From the NCBI GenBank assembly GCA_013365325.1, contig JABVXV010000408.1, forward strand, positions 8,399 through 49,848: a stretch of 41,450 nt of DNA. The letters run 5' to 3'. Made by a program: the position numbers and the translations under genes. A model generated the notes under the pieces. The model did no database searches, was not told the origin of the DNA, and saw nothing but the letters and a program-made list of their open reading frames with translations. Shown in pieces: positions 15,026-26,800 of this stretch. Origin of the DNA: Dipetalonema caudispina. Taxonomy: Eukaryota; Nematoda; Chromadorea; Rhabditida; Onchocercidae. Position 1 is the stretch's first letter. Every line of letters starts with the position of its first letter.

Positions 15026-18000
15026 TTACAGTGGTCCTGCGCCAACTGTGTTAAAAACATAATCCCATAGAACGGTCGATATTCCAAAAGCTAGAAAACA
15101 CAATAAGAAAATTTGAAGATTTGAAGATTCTTCACTGCACTTTATTAATGAAATTCTTTTTTTTATTCTCATTTCAAAAAATGCAAAATAACAAAACCTT
15201 TTCTTTTAATAATTTCCTATTGCAAACAGTAGTATTCCAGCAGAAACAGAAAATAAAAAAACTGACTATATCAAACAACTTTATATTCAGGACAAGACAA
15301 GATTTGCTGGGGTCGGGGCATCTTGAACCAAAAACCAAAAATGTGAGGGGAACGTTTTTAAAAAGAGATGGTACTCTAAACGGCAATGCTACAGAGTTCC
15401 AAACACGAAAATCGTATAAGATTTTGAGAAAGTTTTTTCATCTTTGACTACGTACATGTAATCAGACCAAAGGAGTCTCTTTTCATTGGCAATTTTCTTC
15501 AGTTGAATTTAATTATCGAGTTATAAAAGGCAGCATATTTTGTAGATAGAATTCGAAATCATTATAAAAAAGAACTAAGATCGGAACGAAACATACCTAA
15601 ATCGAAATGTTTGAAATGATGATTATTATGATAAGCTTTTCGAAAGTACAGATTTGTTCCTGGTAACGGATCGGCATGATGAAAATAGTAATGTGAACAA
15701 TCGTATATGATATAACCAAACAGTTTACCAGCTCCAAAACAACAAAATAAGTCGTATGGAAGTAACGAAGTATATAAATAATAAAAAAAAGCAACAATCG
15801 GAGCTGCTGGTACTGGCGGAAAAACCAAACGATCACCATCCATTGGAGTCTGGAAATCATTGCTATTAAATAAATAAGTTTTTCATTTATTCTAATGGAC
15901 ACTCATCAATTAATGTCGAAATCCGACTTTTGAATTTTATGAATTTTTAATGAAAAATGTTTGGGCTAACAAAATCGATTAAACGAAAAATGCGTGTACT
16001 TGAACAGTTTTACAACACTCACAAGTATGAACATTTTTAAAGTAAAACTTCCAAGAGTAATTATTGCTAAAATAATATTTTGGAGTGAAAGTAAATGCGT
16101 ACGAAACCAATATAAAATCGCACTAAAAATGCGAAAAATTAAAAACTAATTCAAAGCCTAACTTTGTGATGCAAACCGTGTAATAGGAAATGTAAAATGA
16201 TTTGGAAGCGTGATTCTGGACTAGGCTTCCAGTGGAATGCAAAACGATGAAGAAGGTATTCTAGAAGAGTCCATGCAAGAACACCTAATGTGAAAAAGAC
16301 TGTCCAAATAACAAGTCCATAAAAAAGATCTGTAAATATACGCATAAGATCAAGCCTCACTAATATCAAAAAATTTTGGAAATTTAATAAAATCATTATA
16401 CTGCTACGCACAACCGATCTATTTAGAGTGCCACCCTAACTTTCTTTAACCCAATGCTTCGAATTTCTTGAGATTATATCCTGAGCATCCCAGAATGGTC
16501 AAAAAAAGTAAAGTGTAAAAAGATATTCTAAGCCAACCGCAGTAACTTTTTCATAATTGGCAATCTAAATAAACATTCAAAAAGAAATGCATATTTTCAA
16601 ACAAACACTCAAACATATTTTAAGAATGAGAGTAAAAATCACCATAGCTCTGGAAAATCATCGAAAAGGCGCGTGCTGTAAAAATAATCACCAAAGGTAA
16701 CCAAACAAGTGGTACCACCCACCAACTTGTCCTAGTCATATTTTCCAAAATATCTGATTCGAACAATCGAAGTGTTCCGTCGTACGGTTGATGGATCCAT
16801 GTCCAGTACCGATCACCCAAATAGCTGACTCTACTTAAAATCGGCTTGCCAGATAACAATTCATCATCATCCTTCAAAAAAAATTATGAATTTGCTAACT
16901 ATATATCATATTGGCAACATTTACCAAGCAGTATTCAACTTTTCACAAGTAATTAGTGTTCAAATCGGAATATCTTTTAAAACAAATCAAAATAGTCTAG
17001 ACACCGCAACTGCCATTCAATTAGTGCTTGAAAATTCTACCTCTTGGAGCGTCCCAAAAGTAAAAGTTTTATGCATCTTAAATGATAACTTTCTCCTACG
17101 ATAGGAATTTCTAAATTCAAAAATTTCTGTCGACAGAAGCATAGAAATTTTTAACATATTGAAATTTGAGTAGTTAATGTCATTTAAAATATTGCGCAAT
17201 AATATGCAGCCGATATCTTGATTAAGCGCATCTTATACTATATTTTTTAATCATGTTTTCAATTATTTTATTAAACGTTATCATAAATAAATTATCATTT
17301 ACAGTCAAATGTTACCGACAATTATTCTGTGTTATCATATATTAACAAATGATCGATGCGCATCCGATCCCTAATTGTTTTCAGTTATAAACTTATAATT
17401 CCTGAAAAATTATATAGACTAAAGAAAAAGACCCATATATTACTCATTGAAATACTTCTTACTTCTTGAGAAATTTATCACATATAATACAAATACATTA
17501 TGACCAAAGCAACAAACCTTGTAGCAATTGTCGACTGCATACTTTTCCAGCATCCGATATGCAGCTGCTGAATGTGCATGTTTAACACCAAGAATACGCT
17601 TAGTACCATTCATATATTCATCAACATTTTCACCAGCTAAATGTTTAAGCACCTGAAACAAAACATTACAAAAATTTATCAACACATAAAATGACAATCA
17701 CAAGCATACTCTATCAACAGTTAAATGCCTATAATCATTACTTTCAGTTATAATAACGCAATTACTTATCCTTATTCTCATTTATCCTTGGCTATTTTCA
17801 TTCGATCAAAATTTTGAAACGTAATACAGAGGTCAGTTTTCACTGAATACATCATATCGCATCAGGATGATATATTGTTCGAGCACTCAGGATAATTTTC
17901 TAGACATAACACCTAATAACAATACCGTGGTTTCAGATAAGAACATGCAACACTCGTGCTCTGATTGCTTTATGAGGCTAACTGTCGAATCATTCCGACT

Positions 18001-18259
18001 GATGAAGTGATTCGTAGTTTCACAAAAATTACCTTAGAAAAACGAATTTAAATGTTTAATGTCTAAAATATTTTAAAATTGAAATAAAAAAACGAAATGA
18101 CGAAACCTTCTGTCCACCAGGATGTTTCGATGCAAATAACGCTATGTCGTATAATATTCCGTTAACTCGTAATAATAATGGTCGTTCTCGTAAATTACAA
18201 ACTTTTGTAGTATCCCTATCTTCTTTTAGGCTATCGCTTTCAGCATCATTCAATATCAT
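15026..18259 (-). CDS. FA2H: Fatty acid 2-hydroxylase (cytochrome b5 plus fatty acid hydroxylase domains)
   Basis: ER enzyme that 2-hydroxylates fatty acids destined for ceramides and other sphingolipids. Exons on the minus strand: 18259-18107, 17652-17518, 16871-16643, 16329-16163, 15849-15597, 15090-15026; 333 aa (human 372). Residues 20-96 form the cytochrome b5-type domain with heme-ligand motif HPGG (46-49) and second ligand region HAHSAAA (His76/His78). Two hydrophobic segments (about 145-165 and 174-195) precede the di-iron histidine clusters: HRFAFH (200-205), HFLLHGLHH (219-227), HYYFHH (281-286) and HNNHHFKH (302-309). The C-terminus reads FGISTVLWDYVFNTVGAGPL, matching human FGISTKLWDYCF. 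Start: in-frame TAA just upstream and an acceptor 28 nt before the ATG. An alternative acceptor at 16360 would add 10 residues before Asp173. The last intron contains an unrelated plus-strand ORF (15121-15447). The equivalent C. elegans gene is, from memory, fath-1. Confidence 0.96.
15121..15447 (+). other. Intronic ORF of unknown meaning, antisense to FA2H
   Basis: A 108-codon plus-strand ORF sits in the last FA2H intron (15091-15596). Its first half is Phe/Lys/Gln/Asn-rich, as AT-rich DNA gives. Its second half (RTRQDLLGSGHLEPKTKNVR and onward) is more balanced in composition, and the DNA at 15296-15400 is locally less AT-rich. No family is recognised and there is no promoter or splice evidence. 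It may be a remnant of a repeat or chance. Confidence 0.15.
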
Positions 18260-18285
18260 CACTTAGAATTATCGAAATAAGAAAT

Positions 18286-18298
18286 CCTGAATGAAGAC
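18286..18298 (-). promoter_or_regulatory. Candidate spliced-leader acceptor for FA2H
   Basis: On the minus strand GTCTTCATTCAG ends at 18287, 28 nt before the FA2H ATG. It fits the nematode acceptor consensus. No upstream exon joins in frame because a TAA lies directly before the start codon. Trans-splicing is inferred. Confidence 0.5.
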
Positions 18299-18544
18299 TA
18301 CCAGTATATGTCATTGGTAGATACGATACGCACAATATGAGTATACCGAAATACCTAGAATGAAATTGGGTAGTATGGGATGAAGAGATGAGAGTAATAA
18401 GGTTGAAATTGAATTTTTCGAAAAATTTGTGTGATGAATGACAAAACTTGAGTGAATTTTTCAGTTAGTCAAAGATGTAATAAAGTTCTCCTAGAAAGTG
18501 CAATAGAAAAATGTAATCGAACAGCACTAAATAATTAATTAAAA

Positions 18545-18760
18545 TTCTTGAACATCTAACTAGTGAGTAAATGAATGAGCAAGTAAATCGAAAAGTAATG
18601 GGTAAGTAGTGTATCTAGAGTAGCAGGAATAAAAGATATTGATAAATAAGTGACGAATAATTGAACGAGCAACTAAGTAAGGTAGTAAGTAATAATCAAT
18701 CAAATAAATAAGTATATAAGCAAAACAGCTAGTAAGTAGCTAAGTAGAGAATCAGGTAAT
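18545..18760. repeat. Degenerate AGTAA/GTAA-rich repeat
   Basis: The segment is dominated by variants of AAGTAA, AAGTAG and GAGCAAGTAA (for example AGCAACTAAGTAAGGTAGTA near 18668), spaced irregularly. It reads as an old, diverged tetra- to hexanucleotide array upstream of FA2H. Confidence 0.55.
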
Positions 18761-19568
18761 TAAAAAGTGGCAGATATTGAAGATAAAATTTCTATGATAC
18801 GAAAATATAAATGTATATATATATACACATTAGGAATACTAACGATTATTAAGGTTATGAGAGATCAATCATTACTTATCAAAAAGATCGCCGATAGCTT
18901 ATCAGGGTTGTTCAGTGTAATAATCCTTCCGATGATGAAGATAATGGTGTAACCATATGATCGTCACGAGGATACATGAACCTCCAGAAAAACATTCCCA
19001 AATACTATCCATTCTGCTGTAATCCAACCTCGAACAATTGAATTCCACTATCTAAACTGGATATATCGATCTTCCAATCATCATCAAGATGTTTACACTT
19101 CTTTTGAAGGTGGGGGGGAATTAATAAGATATTTTAAATTTTTTCCAAGTCAAATTTTTCATAAATTCTCTACAATTTTAATAATATAATTGTTCTAAAA
19201 ATTTTGGAAATTTTAATTGAATTCAAAACTAGAGCGGGAATTAAAATTCAAATTTGAACTATACAAAACAAAAGAAAAAAAAAAAAAAAACAGTCTCTCC
19301 TAACAGTTGACAATTTTTTCGGATGAATCCTATCATCCGTTGACTACGAAGTTTAAGCTAACAATAAATAAAATAAGCTTCGTCAAATATTGATATATAC
19401 GGCACCAAATGATTGAAGAGATAGGCGATTAGTTTTCTGATGTTAGTTGGTAAGAGAGAGTATGTGTTGTTATATTTGCTTATTTCTGCACTATCGTGAT
19501 TGTTCTTTTCTTTTCCAGAAACTTCCATAAAATCAATCTGCCTTCCTGTCTTCTTCTCTTCCTCTTTT

Positions 19569-19655
19569 TTTTTTTTTTTCCCCTCTCCCTCTCTCTCTCT
19601 CTCCCTCCCTTTCCCTCCCTTTATATCTCTCTCTCTCTCTTTCCCTCTCTTTGTC
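19569..19655. repeat. T-tract plus CT-rich microsatellite
   Basis: A T run is followed by CCCCTCTCCC and stretches of (CT)n broken by CCCTCC and TATAT, then (CT)n again. The strand asymmetry (pyrimidine-only for most of 19545-19655) makes it a potential triplex-forming tract. It explains the Arg/Glu/Lys-rich and Ser/Leu/Pro-rich ORFs seen here. Confidence 0.85.
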
Positions 19656-20470
19656 ACAACCCATTTATTTGTAATTTATTTGTAATGGAATGTAACATTG
19701 TGGTAAAGAATTAAATTATTTCCAATCCTAATATTTGTATTAAATATTTGAAAAAAAAAAAAAAAAAATTTATTTCATTATCTTTAGAATTTCTTTTCAT
19801 ATATATTCATCACTAATACAATATTACATATATTACAATTAAATTTAATTCTTTCAATGTATTATTTTATACAATAGATTTTATAATTTTACTCCATCTT
19901 ATCTTTAATAAAATATAACATATTAAATGTAGAAAGTATATCAGAGAATGAAATTAGCATAAGTTGAACATAAATTTATTTGACACACTTACTAAATTGA
20001 ATAGATAATTCGTAATGATCACATTATTAATTATATTCTCGAACATTGATTAGTGAAAAATAAAAAAGAATGAAAAATTAGCTAAGTGCATTTTTTTTTT
20101 TTTTTTTTTTAAATTATCATAATCATAAAAAGGAGTGAAAAAAAAAAAAAAAAAAAAAATAAATAAATAAACGAAATCGAAAACTTGTTATTTCTTTGTC
20201 TAAAAATGAATTGCTTGTATCGTTGTAACGGTTGAGAAATGCAAACATGATCGAAATGATTTCGTTATCGGAATTTAACACTTAAAGAAAAATGTCGAAA
20301 AAATCACTGTAAAAATATGATCAAATAACAACTAATTGATATACAAAAATTGAAAAAAAAAAAGAAAAAAAAAACACGAAGATGTATAAAGATAAAACAT
20401 ATAATTGAATAAGTGCAATAATTGATTAATTGAATAAATATAATAATAATAATAATATTTAACAATTAAT

Positions 20471-20550
20471 ATAATTGGCTATATTTCAATCCATTATTGT
20501 GTTCATTTCATTAAATTGAAATAATTATTGATTGAAATATAACTAATTAT
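20471..20550. repeat. 28-bp imperfect inverted repeat
   Basis: Left arm 20471-20498 (core CTATATTTCAATCCATTATT) and right arm 20523-20550 pair at 24 of 28 positions, with a 24-bp spacer. It lies in the AT-rich gene-free region, just after a short (TAA)n. It could be a small foldback element or chance in AT-rich DNA, though the uninterrupted ATATTTCAATC core argues against chance. Confidence 0.65.
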
Positions 20551-23500
20551 GCAACTTATCTGTCTACTTGGATTTTTGTTCAAGTAATCGTTTGAGAAGA
20601 AAGATTTTTTTTTTTTTTTTTTTTTCGTGGTTATTTGAAGAAAGTATTTTCCAACGAATTTCAAAAGTAAGATTTCATAAAGAAATTTAATATAAATTCA
20701 AAATAACAATTGTTGAAATTTTTGTAAAATTTTTTAAATATATGTCAAATACGCACGACTTAATTGACTGACACATTATTGTTGTAAGTCGGACGACGAT
20801 AATGATTAAGTTCACTTTTAAATAGTAGAAAGATAAGAAAAGAAGGAAAAACAGCGGAAAAACTTGTTGGAAAAAAAATTTTTCTTTTTTTTTTTTTTTT
20901 GATCCGAGAAAAGATTGCTCAAAGAGTGTAATCAATTCATTAATATTAATCAAAGTTTTTTCTCTAATTTTTTTTTTTTTGTTTTTGTTCTAACAAAGTT
21001 TGATAATTGTTTCATTATTTTTTGGAAAAAAAAATCAACTTTAATCGTAGTACTAAAAATGTAATTTATAAGATATTAATAAATTTTTCAGTTTTGTATT
21101 CTTACCATAGTAAAGATTAAAAAGTAATTTATTTTAATCTATTTTTTAGCTGTTTTTTTAGCCGTTTAATTTTTTTTTCTTTTTTTTTTAGCTGTTTAGC
21201 TGTTTAATGTTTTTTTTTTTAGTAATTTATTTTAGCTATTTAATTTGTTATTGCAAAATTTTCTCTCATCATTAATATAATGACTGGTTTATTTTGTTCA
21301 ATTAGACGAACGATAATTATCAAGCCAAACAATATCATTTTAAAACATTTATGATCGTTTGTTTACAATAAAAATTTTTCACAACAAAATGAAAAAAAAT
21401 TGAAAATAAGAAGAATTACTGTTTGGTAATTAATAACTGATATTATATTGTTTGCAATTTTGTTAATCTTTTAATTAAATTATTAAAATGTTTCATTTTC
21501 ATAATTTTTCATAAATAAAAATGCAAATTCATTTCACTAATCTTTTGTCAATTATATTTATTGATGTATTTTTTTATTTTATTATTATTACTACTTTTTT
21601 TTTTTATTGTCATTAATGTGTATTAAATTTGATTTTCATAAATATTGCAAAAAAAAAAAAATTGGCATATCGCATTTTTTAAAATATGCTACCTAAATTC
21701 ACTTTCTTTTTTTTTTTTTTCATTTTATTTATTTATCTGTTATTTGACCATTATTTTGTTAAACGGAATAATAATTAAAAGATGATCATAATTTTATTCA
21801 ACGAAAAAGCAACTAACAATGTATTTGTTGATGAGGCGATACTATATCCATTCATGAAGAATATGAAATTATATGAACTTCAAAAAATATGATAGAATAA
21901 GTAAGTTTAATTTAAAAAATATTTGAAGCAAAATAGAATCAATTGTTGAATTCCTGCTATTTAAAATATGATTATACATTTCTGACTGTTTACAATGATT
22001 GAATAGCATCATCAAATGAAATTAATCCGCTTGAAAAATTTAGGCAAAAAAAAAAAAAAAAAATGACAATTGAAATCAACGATGACGATGAAAAATTTTT
22101 GCGATTAATAATGACAATATGTTAATATTATGAGATTTATTTTTATTTTATTTTTTTTTTCTTTTCTCATTCGAATTTAATTTCAACAAGTTAAGTTAAT
22201 AGCTGAAATGGAATGGAATGAAAATCTTGTATCATTAATTCGTGTTTATTTAAAGATCTTTCCTTTTCTCTTTCTTTTTTTTTTTTTTTTTTTTTTCGTT
22301 TGAATATATTTTATTAAAATATTAAAATGAAAGTCTCAAACTATAAAGTTGAAATTTACAAATAGTGAGAAAGAAATACTGAAATATATGCAAATGAGTT
22401 TTTAATCATGCGATCAATAATAACTAGTTCCAAATTGCTACAACGAAATACTGATTATTCGTTCGAATACCAAAAATTACCATATTTAATCAAAATATTA
22501 AAAGTTCATTTAATATTTGTTATTTCGCATTCATGAAATAAACAAATTGTTTTGGAAATATTTTTGAATCGATCCGAAATTACCACGAATACCTAAATTG
22601 GATTTGATTATATATTATTCACTTCCATTCCTCTCTTCATGAAATTTACAAAAAAAAAAATCGATCAATTATTTTTCTTGTAAATTTCAGTATGATACTC
22701 AGATTTTGTAAATACAAATAAATAATTAAAGACTTTAATTTCTATCACTAGAAAAAATAGTATTAATATTTAAATAGAAACTTTTACACTGATTATTTGG
22801 GTCAAAAAGATTTTCACTGCTTTTAAATTCAGTCTTTCGATCAATTAAAATTATAATACTGTTGGAATTAAGTTTTTTCGTTAATTTCACTAAATCCAAC
22901 GATCGTATTTTCTTTAATATATAATTAATCTGATGGCACTATTTTGTATGATTAACCCGGATTCTGCCAAAACTTTTTTCCTCTAAAGATTTTGCCAAAC
23001 GAACTATTATAATTTTACAAATATTTTTAATTGAGTAAATTGCATCAAATCTGATTCTTAACTTTATTATTTATTCTGTATTACTGGAATAATTTTAAAT
23101 GATTTACTAATGGTAATTAGTTTTCGTCATGGAAAAAAAAACAACTGTTTAAAGTCAACATTTCTTTCCGAAAGTTTCGTCCAAATTTTATGAATTTTCG
23201 TTCGTTGTACCAGAACTTTTGATTATGTCTCTTCCTTAATTAGCTTAATCTAATTCTGAAATTACGGTAAATACAGAAAATGACGCGAGTTATTCCGTAC
23301 CTTAAAAATAATAAATCATTCATACCTGATGAAAAAAAATTTTGTAGTGATAAGTAAAAAAATGTTACAAATTACGATGATTTTAATTCTTAGCCTTCAT
23401 TGATAATAAAATAAATGATAATTTGACATAAATACCTTGAATTTTAGAGGAATGATTTGAAATGATTTAAAAATTGAATCAGTTAATCATTTGTATTAAT

Positions 23501-23655
23501 CTTATCTACTAATATCGCTGTGCCAAAAGAAATAAAATTTAGAAATTATCTTGAAATGGAAATCATTTATAGGTTAATTTGTCTTATAAAGCAACATTCA
23601 TGCATATTTATATTTCTCAAATACTTTTTAATTTCAAATATTTCCTGAATTAAAT

Positions 23656-23815
23656 GCCAAGTATTCAAATTAAGTATTATATAATTAGCAAAGAAAAGGA
23701 AAATTGAAGGCCAAGTATTAAAATTAGGTACTGTATATACTAAACAAAAAAAAAGAAACGAAAATTGAGGACCAATTGTTTAAGGTGGGTATTGCATAAT
23801 TACACTTAGTATTTC
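23656..23815. repeat. Degenerate three-copy tandem repeat, unit 54-60 bp
   Basis: Copies begin GCCAAGTATTCAAATTAAGT (23656), GCCAAGTATTAAAATTAGGT (23710) and GACCAATTGTTTAAGGTGGG (23770). Each continues with a TATAATTA or TATATACTA element, and the first two then run into an A-rich stretch ending GAAAATTGA(A)G. The third copy is the most diverged. It lies about 80 bp past the stop codon of the olfactomedin gene, possibly in its 3' UTR. Confidence 0.65.
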
Positions 23816-23894
23816 AAATATCATATATAAATATCATACGTTTGCACAAAGTATTAAATATTATCCAAATTAATAACCAATTCAGCAACTTTCA

Positions 23895-26800
23895 TTACAT
23901 TCGTACTGTAATACTGTAAATAATACCATCATCAAAAATATTAATAGTTTTTGTTGTATCATCATACTGTGCACTTGACGGTATACCGTATCGTTTCCAA
24001 CTACCTATTTCTGGAATGTTATCGAAAAATGTGTCAGTACCAAAATCATAAATAATGTTTAAAATATTTGAAGTGACATTTTGAGTTACGGTATACAAAT
24101 GATTGCAAGCAATAAATGCATTGACAACACTTTTTGTGTCTAGGAATTGTAGAATCCAAGATTTGCGTTCCGCAAGTGATATGCAATCCCGCAACGAAGC
24201 TTTCAGGGTACCATCCGGAATAGAATGATATAAAATCCATAAGTGGCCACCATCATTTTCCAAATCCAGATATGAGTGAGAATGTTTATAAATTGGAATC
24301 TGAAATTTTGAGAAAATTTTGAACTTCTTTTAAATTCTTAGTAAAAATTTAAGGTTAAAAATTTATTCCCGTACCAATTTTAATATTTCGATTATTTCAG
24401 TCAATGTCGCCGTAGTTTAGCTTGAATTAATTGTCACATATTTCAGAAAGTTTCGATTTTAATTTATTCAGAAATTCAAAATTTAATTAGCCAACAAATG
24501 AATATCCATCATATATAACTGTTATTTTGTCTCATTAATAAATTGTTTATTGCTTTTCATTCCATCACTTCAAATTCCGAATTTCATTTTCAAAAGAGCA
24601 AAAATTTAAATGAACCGGAAGCTTTCCTTCAATTTTTATTCTCGTTTTCAAAATAAAAGATAATGAAGGTCATCCTGGTGGATGGATTGAACTGAACGAA
24701 TTAGTCAAACGAAATAAGGGAACAGTCCTACTTGATTTTTTACAGGCTCAGAGTTAAAGCATTTTTGGAATTCCAATTTAAAAAAAAGAAAATTGTCGAA
24801 ATATATCAAACATTGGAATGGAGAAAAATGCTGAATTTTTGACAAACTAAAAAAAATTTGGAATAATATTGCCCGTCCCCTCTCTTCCATTTTCTTTTCC
24901 ACAAGGAAAAATCGCTAATTTCCATATTTTGGATCAAAGGGTCGTATAACCGTTTCAAAATGCCCAGAATGGACATAAGGCATAATGACATTATCCCATA
25001 TGGTCAAAGGGTCTGTTCTGGATTTCATATGATATGACGATGATTTGTCACAATGACTGACTCAAGATTTTGTTAATTGTGACGATTATCAAAAGATTAT
25101 GATCATTATTCTTGGAAATATACGGATAAATTTGCATAAAATCAAAGATGCTTCATCCGTTTTAGGATTTATAATTTCTTATACCGTAATATTGGTATTA
25201 GATAGATTTGATAAGAAAAATTCGGCATAAGAGCGCATTTCAGGAAAACCATGTTTCATCCAATAGCAATAATTAACAAAATGGAAACAAAAGGTTATGT
25301 GATCAGAATCAGGAATTAGAAACTGGATACAATTATGCATTATACTATTCGGATTTAATTTCCGCTTTTTGTTTTTGGCTATTCAACTGGAAAATATATT
25401 GCATTGAGCGACTAGGTATTGTTAATGGATCCGGTAGTACAGTTACCACCAAATTTTTCTTTTTTTTTTTTGCTTTTATAAAAGGGAAAACAAACATTTC
25501 GAAATTTTTAGATTATCTGTAAAGATGAATTCACAAACGGATTATAGTTTCACGTTTATGGATAATAAAATGATTCATGTATTGTATATATGCAAGATAT
25601 TAATTTACAAATTTGCATGTTAATGCAATAGAAGCTATCATTTTTGCTCGATTAATTCTTCTAACATTTTGAACATAAATTAAAATTTGAAACAAACTTT
25701 TGAAGCACCAATTACTGCACTTTTTGAACGTTTACCATCAATATGATACGAATAAATACGCGATGTTGCTGATGTATAATAAATAAAATTATTTCCATTA
25801 CATGCGGTATTGTCCGTACCATCAAATTGAGCCATATCCAAAGAATGTACCGCAGAAGGATGAGAAGATCGCAAATCAGTTAGATTGTAGTATTCAAAAA
25901 CATTATAGCCCAACGAATATTCAGTCTAAAATTCGTACCATTTTATAATCAAAATAAAAATTAAGTCAAAAAGAGAAATGAGTGAAGCATTAAAATTGTT
26001 AGAATTGTAATTTTTAACTTCTGTGAAAAATGAATATATTTAATTAGTAATTAGATAACAATTATCACAGTAGTACTTTTTATGAGAAGTAGTAATCTAT
26101 ATGCTAAATTTATTGAAAATTTCATTTTCTAAGTAACCGTTGCATTAATTCATCACTTTATTTGAAACATTTAAAATTTTTATTGTTAAATCGAACAATA
26201 TAATTTAAGGATTTTAGGACAAAGTTTTTTCACACCAATAACTCTATGTCAAACAATACAGCTTCTCAATGTTCAATTTTTTAATTTTTATGTTTTTTTT
26301 TTTTTTCGGTAATTAATAAAGCTCGGAAATTTGTCTCTTATTTAGAATTAAATTATTTTTTTAATATCACCATAGTATGTTAGATTTTAATTTATTGCAA
26401 TGGAAAAAAATTCTACAAGGAATTTCAAATTTATAATTGAAATGTATTCCAATTTTACAGTAAGATTATTAATGAATCATACTTTAATGGCCACAGATGC
26501 TTTACAGTAATAATTGATGAGGTCTTCATAAATAACGAATAAACCATCAATTTGAATGTGTTGTAAAATGATTGAGTAGAACAAAATAACAAAATAATAA
26601 AAAAATGAAATTTGAAAAGTTTTTTTTTTTTTTTTTTTAACCTGAAACCATTGTGTACCATATCGAACAATACCACCAATTCTATTCAAACGACGAGCCA
26701 AAATATGCGGTTGAGAGATTGAATTAATTTTGCCACAACCTAAAAATTGAAGGAAAAAAAGTTCCTATCTTTAAAAATATTCTTTTTTCTTTGTTTTTTT

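Larger units (their letters stand above)
18299..23894. other. Gene-free AT-rich region
   Basis: About 5.6 kb between FA2H and the olfactomedin-domain gene with no exon I can support on either strand. It holds many A or T homopolymers of 15 bases or more (for example near 19273, 19751, 20093, 20138, 20609, 20884, 22047 and 22277), a CT-rich tract, a degenerate GTAA repeat, an inverted repeat and a degenerate tandem repeat, each listed separately. It should contain the FA2H promoter at its left end and the 3' UTR of the olfactomedin gene at its right end. ORFs here are Lys/Phe/Ser-rich products of the repeats. Confidence 0.6.

Noticed and set aside
18545..18760. GTAA-rich stretch considered as telomere-like or regulatory array
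   Set aside because: Irregular spacing and no TTAGGC-type nematode telomere unit.
19358..19714. Arg/Glu/Lys-rich and Ser/Leu/Pro-rich ORFs on the two strands
   Set aside because: Products of the CT-rich microsatellite and T-tract; no conserved pattern.
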